Below, piece after piece: positions 5,993-7,982 of a DNA stretch of 7,982 bases (position 1 is the stretch's first letter; each line of letters begins with the position of its first letter). The notes beneath the pieces were generated by a model. That model made no database searches. It had not been told where the DNA came from and saw only the letters and a list, made by a program, of their open reading frames with translations. The position numbers and the translations under genes are program-made. Origin of the DNA: an uncultured Variovorax sp. (GTDB lineage Bacteria > Pseudomonadota > Gammaproteobacteria > Burkholderiales > Burkholderiaceae_C); assembly GCA_903872875.1 (NCBI GenBank), contig CAIQMJ010000629.1:1-7982 (forward strand), written 5' to 3'.

Positions 5993-6616
5993 TCAACCCG
6001 CAGGCAGGTGCGCCGCCAGGCGCTCGAGCAGTGCGGGATGCGGCTCGTGCCCGACGCCCGGTGCGATGTCCAGCGTGACGCTGGCGCCCAGTTGCGACAA
6101 CCTCGCCTGTGCGGCCTGCGCCAGCGACGCCGGCATCACCGGATCGGCGCTGCCATGCAGCAGATGGATGTCGGCATCGGGCCGGCGCTCCGGCAGCGTG
6201 GCGAATCGCCCGGCGATCGCAACGATGCGCGACGCCGGCGCCGCGGCCAGCTTGGCCGATTCGAGCGCCATGATCGCGCCCTGCGAAAAGCCGGCGATCC
6301 AGGTGCGCTGCGCATCGACACCCGCCGTCTCCTGCCAGTGCCGCACCGTGGCGATGAAGCGCGGCATGGCCGCATCCACGCGGGGCTGGCGGCCTTCCTC
6401 GGTCACGCCGCGCACCGAGAACCATTGCAGTCCGTTCGAGATGTCCGACGGGTCGGGCGATGCGACGCTCACCACGAAAGCGCTGCTGTCGCGACTGGCA
6501 AACCAGCGCGCGACACCCAGCATGGATTGCGGCACGGAGCCGACGCCGTGCATCAACAGGACAAGTCGGGTGGCCGCGCCCTGAGGTCGCTGGACGAGGA
6601 TGGAATCGAAGGACAT
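5993..6616 (-). CDS. ypfH: YpfH-type serine esterase (alpha/beta hydrolase)
   Basis: A 207-residue cytoplasmic alpha/beta hydrolase of the carboxylesterase/phospholipase group. The oxyanion-hole strand is LLMHGVG (21-26), the nucleophile elbow GFSQG (S111), and the acid and base are D158 in GSADPV and H190 in GVGHEPH, so the catalytic triad is complete. Segments such as QWFSVRGVTEEGRQPRVDA and MPRFIATVRHWQ match what I recall of E. coli YpfH, an esterase acting on short-chain model esters; its natural substrate is unknown. E. coli YpfH is somewhat longer at the C-terminus. The start at 6616 has AAGAG six bases upstream. It follows the dioxygenase gene by 33 bases, so the two are probably co-transcribed. 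Hydrolysis of an ester or lactone linked to aromatic degradation is conceivable, but that is only an inference from position. Confidence 0.9.
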   Translation of the reverse strand: MSFDSILVQRPQGAATRLVLLMHGVGSVPQSMLGVARWFASRDSSAFVVSVASPDPSDISNGLQWFSVRGVTEEGRQPRVDAAMPRFIATVRHWQETAGVDAQRTWIAGFSQGAIMALESAKLAAAPASRIVAIAGRFATLPERRPDADIHLLHGSADPVMPASLAQAAQARLSQLGASVTLDIAPGVGHEPHPALLERLAAHLPAG

Positions 6617-6649
6617 GGGTTTCTCTTTGGCAAGTGTCTGGAGGGTTGC

Positions 6650-7492
6650 TCAGGCAGGGATGGCCGCGATGCCTGCGGCCGCCCGCCCGGTGGCATGCGC
6701 CGCCGGCAGGTCGCCGAAGACGTAGCCTTCCATCGACAGTACGCCGTAGGTCACACCCCCGTCGATGACCTCCACCGGCTCGCCCGCGCCGCTGGCACCG
6801 GCCGCGACCAGCAGCGGGAGGTAGTGGTCGTCGGAAGGATGGGCGCGGTGGCTGTGCGGTGCGCCGCGGAAGTCGACCAGCGCGGCGTCGTCATGCGCCA
6901 CGGCCGCACGGCGTGCCCATTGCACGAATTCGCGCACGTACTCTTCCGGCGCCTCGGTTTCGGACTGGCGGAACTCGTAGAGGTTGTGCGTGAGGCTGCC
7001 CGACCCCACGATCAGCACGCCTCGGTCGCGCAGCGGCGCCAGGGCGCGGCCCAGCGCGAGCGCATCGGCCGCGTCGAATTCGATCGGCAGCGACAGTTGC
7101 AGCACCGGCAAGGGCACGTCCGGCAGCATGTGAAGCAAGGGCACCCATGCGCCGTGGTCCAGTCCCTGGCCGCCCGACAGGCCCGCCGCGAGACCTGCCT
7201 GCGCCAATTGCGCGGCCACCTCTTCCGCCACGCCGGGTGCGCCCGCAGCAGGGTATTGCAGGCGGTACAGCGGCGCGGGGAATCCGCCGAAGTCATGAAC
7301 CGTCTGCGGCCGCTCGGCCGCGCCGACGCGCAAGCCGCGCGTGCGCCAATGCGGCGACACGACGAGCACGGCACGCACGCCGGGCAGTGCACGGATGCGC
7401 TCGCCGACGGCCTTCAGCAATGGGCCCGCCTGACCGGGTTCGAGTGCGAACGTGGGCGCGCCGTGCGAGAGGAAAAGACTGGGCAGTCGCAT
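6650..7492 (-). CDS. DODA-type (LigB-fold, class III) extradiol ring-cleavage dioxygenase
   Basis: A 280-residue cytoplasmic enzyme of the 4,5-DOPA dioxygenase/YgiD family, which opens catechol-type rings using a non-haem metal. Expected metal-ligand and catalytic histidines are present: H10 in LSHGAP, H48 in SPHW, H113 in LDHGAW, H169 in SLTHN and H223 in HPSDDHYLP, a block typical of DODA proteins. Length is normal for the family (about 260-280). The physiological substrate of bacterial members is mostly unknown; DOPA is only one that they accept. The ATG at 7492 is chosen because AAGGAG lies four bases upstream and the protein begins with the family-typical MRLPSLFLSHGAP; the open frame continues upstream to 7927, but that part runs antisense to lysR. 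It is first in a probable operon with the ypfH-like gene and is likely controlled by the divergent LysR regulator. Confidence 0.93.
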   Translation of the reverse strand: MRLPSLFLSHGAPTFALEPGQAGPLLKAVGERIRALPGVRAVLVVSPHWRTRGLRVGAAERPQTVHDFGGFPAPLYRLQYPAAGAPGVAEEVAAQLAQAGLAAGLSGGQGLDHGAWVPLLHMLPDVPLPVLQLSLPIEFDAADALALGRALAPLRDRGVLIVGSGSLTHNLYEFRQSETEAPEEYVREFVQWARRAAVAHDDAALVDFRGAPHSHRAHPSDDHYLPLLVAAGASGAGEPVEVIDGGVTYGVLSMEGYVFGDLPAAHATGRAAAGIAAIPA

Positions 7493-7496
7493 AAGA

Positions 7497-7502
7497 CTCC
7501 TT
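7497..7502 (-). promoter_or_regulatory. Ribosome binding site of the dioxygenase gene
   Basis: AAGGAG on the minus strand, four bases before the ATG at 7492, is the strongest Shine-Dalgarno sequence in the window and fixes the dioxygenase start. Confidence 0.7.
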
Positions 7503-7609
7503 GGGACGTGGTGCGAACGGGATGTGACAGCAGAGCCGCGCACTGTATTGGTTATCCCCGCGTCGATAAAGCCAGATACTCGGCACATATTGTTTTGAAA
7601 TTCGAGACT
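7503..7609. promoter_or_regulatory. Divergent dioxygenase/lysR promoter region
   Basis: The 117-bp gap between the two divergent start codons (7493-7609) is visibly richer in A and T than the genes around it, especially from 7541 to 7609. It contains the inverted repeat TTATC (7552-7556) and GATAA (7565-7569) with an 8-base spacer, a candidate LysR site, although it does not fit the classic T-N11-A arrangement. GATACT (7575-7580) is a weak -10 candidate for lysR. LysR regulators usually act from such shared regions on both genes; the exact sites cannot be fixed here. Confidence 0.4.
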
Positions 7610-7982
7610 ATGGACATCCTGCAGGCCATGAAGACCTTTGCGGCGGTCGTGGAGGCCGGCAGCCTGGTCGGTGCTGCCGATGCGATGGCGCTGTCGAAAC
7701 CGTCCGTGTCGCGCCACGTCACCGAACTGGAAGCACATCTCGGCGTGCGCCTGCTGCAGCGCACGACGCGCCGCCTGTCGCTCACCGATGAAGGCCAGAC
7801 CTACTACCAGCGCTGCAAGGAGGTGATCCAGGCCGTGCAGGACGCCGAGGCCGAGGTCGGCTCCAGCGCCGGACAGGCGCAGGGGCGCCTGCGCGTCGGC
7901 GCGCCGCAAACCTTCGGCGCCCTGCACCTGGCTGCGCTCTGGGGCCGCTTCGCGCAGGAGAACCCGCGGGTCACGCTGGACA
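7610..7982 (+). CDS. LysR-type transcriptional regulator, N-terminal part
   Basis: The first 124 residues of a LysR-family regulator (full members are about 300); the rest lies past the right edge. The winged helix-turn-helix is clear: MDILQAMKTFAAVVEAGSL, then GAADAMALSKPSVSRHVTEL (about 21-40) and LGVRLLQRTTRRLSLTDEG (44-62). The linker helix follows, and the first strand of the co-inducer domain begins at GRLRVGAPQTFG (from 92). It starts with ATG at 7610 without a strong ribosome binding site and diverges from the dioxygenase gene, so it probably regulates that gene and itself. The inducer cannot be read from the visible part; an aromatic compound is a guess from the neighbour. Confidence 0.95.
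   Translation, partial: MDILQAMKTFAAVVEAGSLVGAADAMALSKPSVSRHVTELEAHLGVRLLQRTTRRLSLTDEGQTYYQRCKEVIQAVQDAEAEVGSSAGQAQGRLRVGAPQTFGALHLAALWGRFAQENPRVTLD

Overview
The window is GC-rich DNA that looks like a betaproteobacterium, probably of the order Burkholderiales. This rests on codon use, on the style of the protein families, and on the mix of Tat-exported, c-di-GMP, TetR and LysR genes. No species can be named from the sequence alone. There is no rRNA, tRNA, CRISPR array, insertion sequence or phage gene; it reads as ordinary chromosomal DNA. Seven genes are supported. Two are cut by the window edges: the GGDEF-EAL gene at the left and the LysR gene at the right.

Left block (1-1965, minus strand): a probable two-gene operon. 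The first gene encodes a small Tat-exported protein with a molybdopterin-oxidoreductase fold but no cysteine where the cofactor ligand is expected. Twenty bases later comes a membrane-anchored GGDEF-EAL protein with a periplasmic sensor region, so the exported protein may be the partner of that sensor. A gene-free stretch (1966-2363) separates this operon from the divergent gene to its right. It holds a short AT-rich patch with two inverted repeats, one of which encloses a -10-like hexamer for the operon.

Middle block (2364-5898): an AI-2E/PerM-family permease with an unusually long soluble C-terminal extension is followed by a gene for a small outer-membrane beta-barrel. The barrel gene is preceded by a perfect 8-bp inverted repeat of the type bound by AcrR/TtgR-like TetR repressors. 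The barrel gene runs tail-to-tail into, and overlaps by 17 bp, a TetR gene whose DNA-binding helix is very close to that of AcrR. The simplest reading is a repressor controlling the neighbouring barrel gene.

Right block (5993-7982): a DODA-type (LigB-fold) extradiol dioxygenase gene and a ypfH-like serine esterase gene are transcribed leftwards, probably as an operon that may continue into tetR. A LysR-type regulator gene diverges from the dioxygenase gene across a 117-bp intergenic region, the classic layout for a LysR regulator and its target.

I found no clear new system. The most interesting points are the operator-barrel-TetR module and the cofactor-ligand-lacking redox-fold protein paired with a c-di-GMP enzyme.
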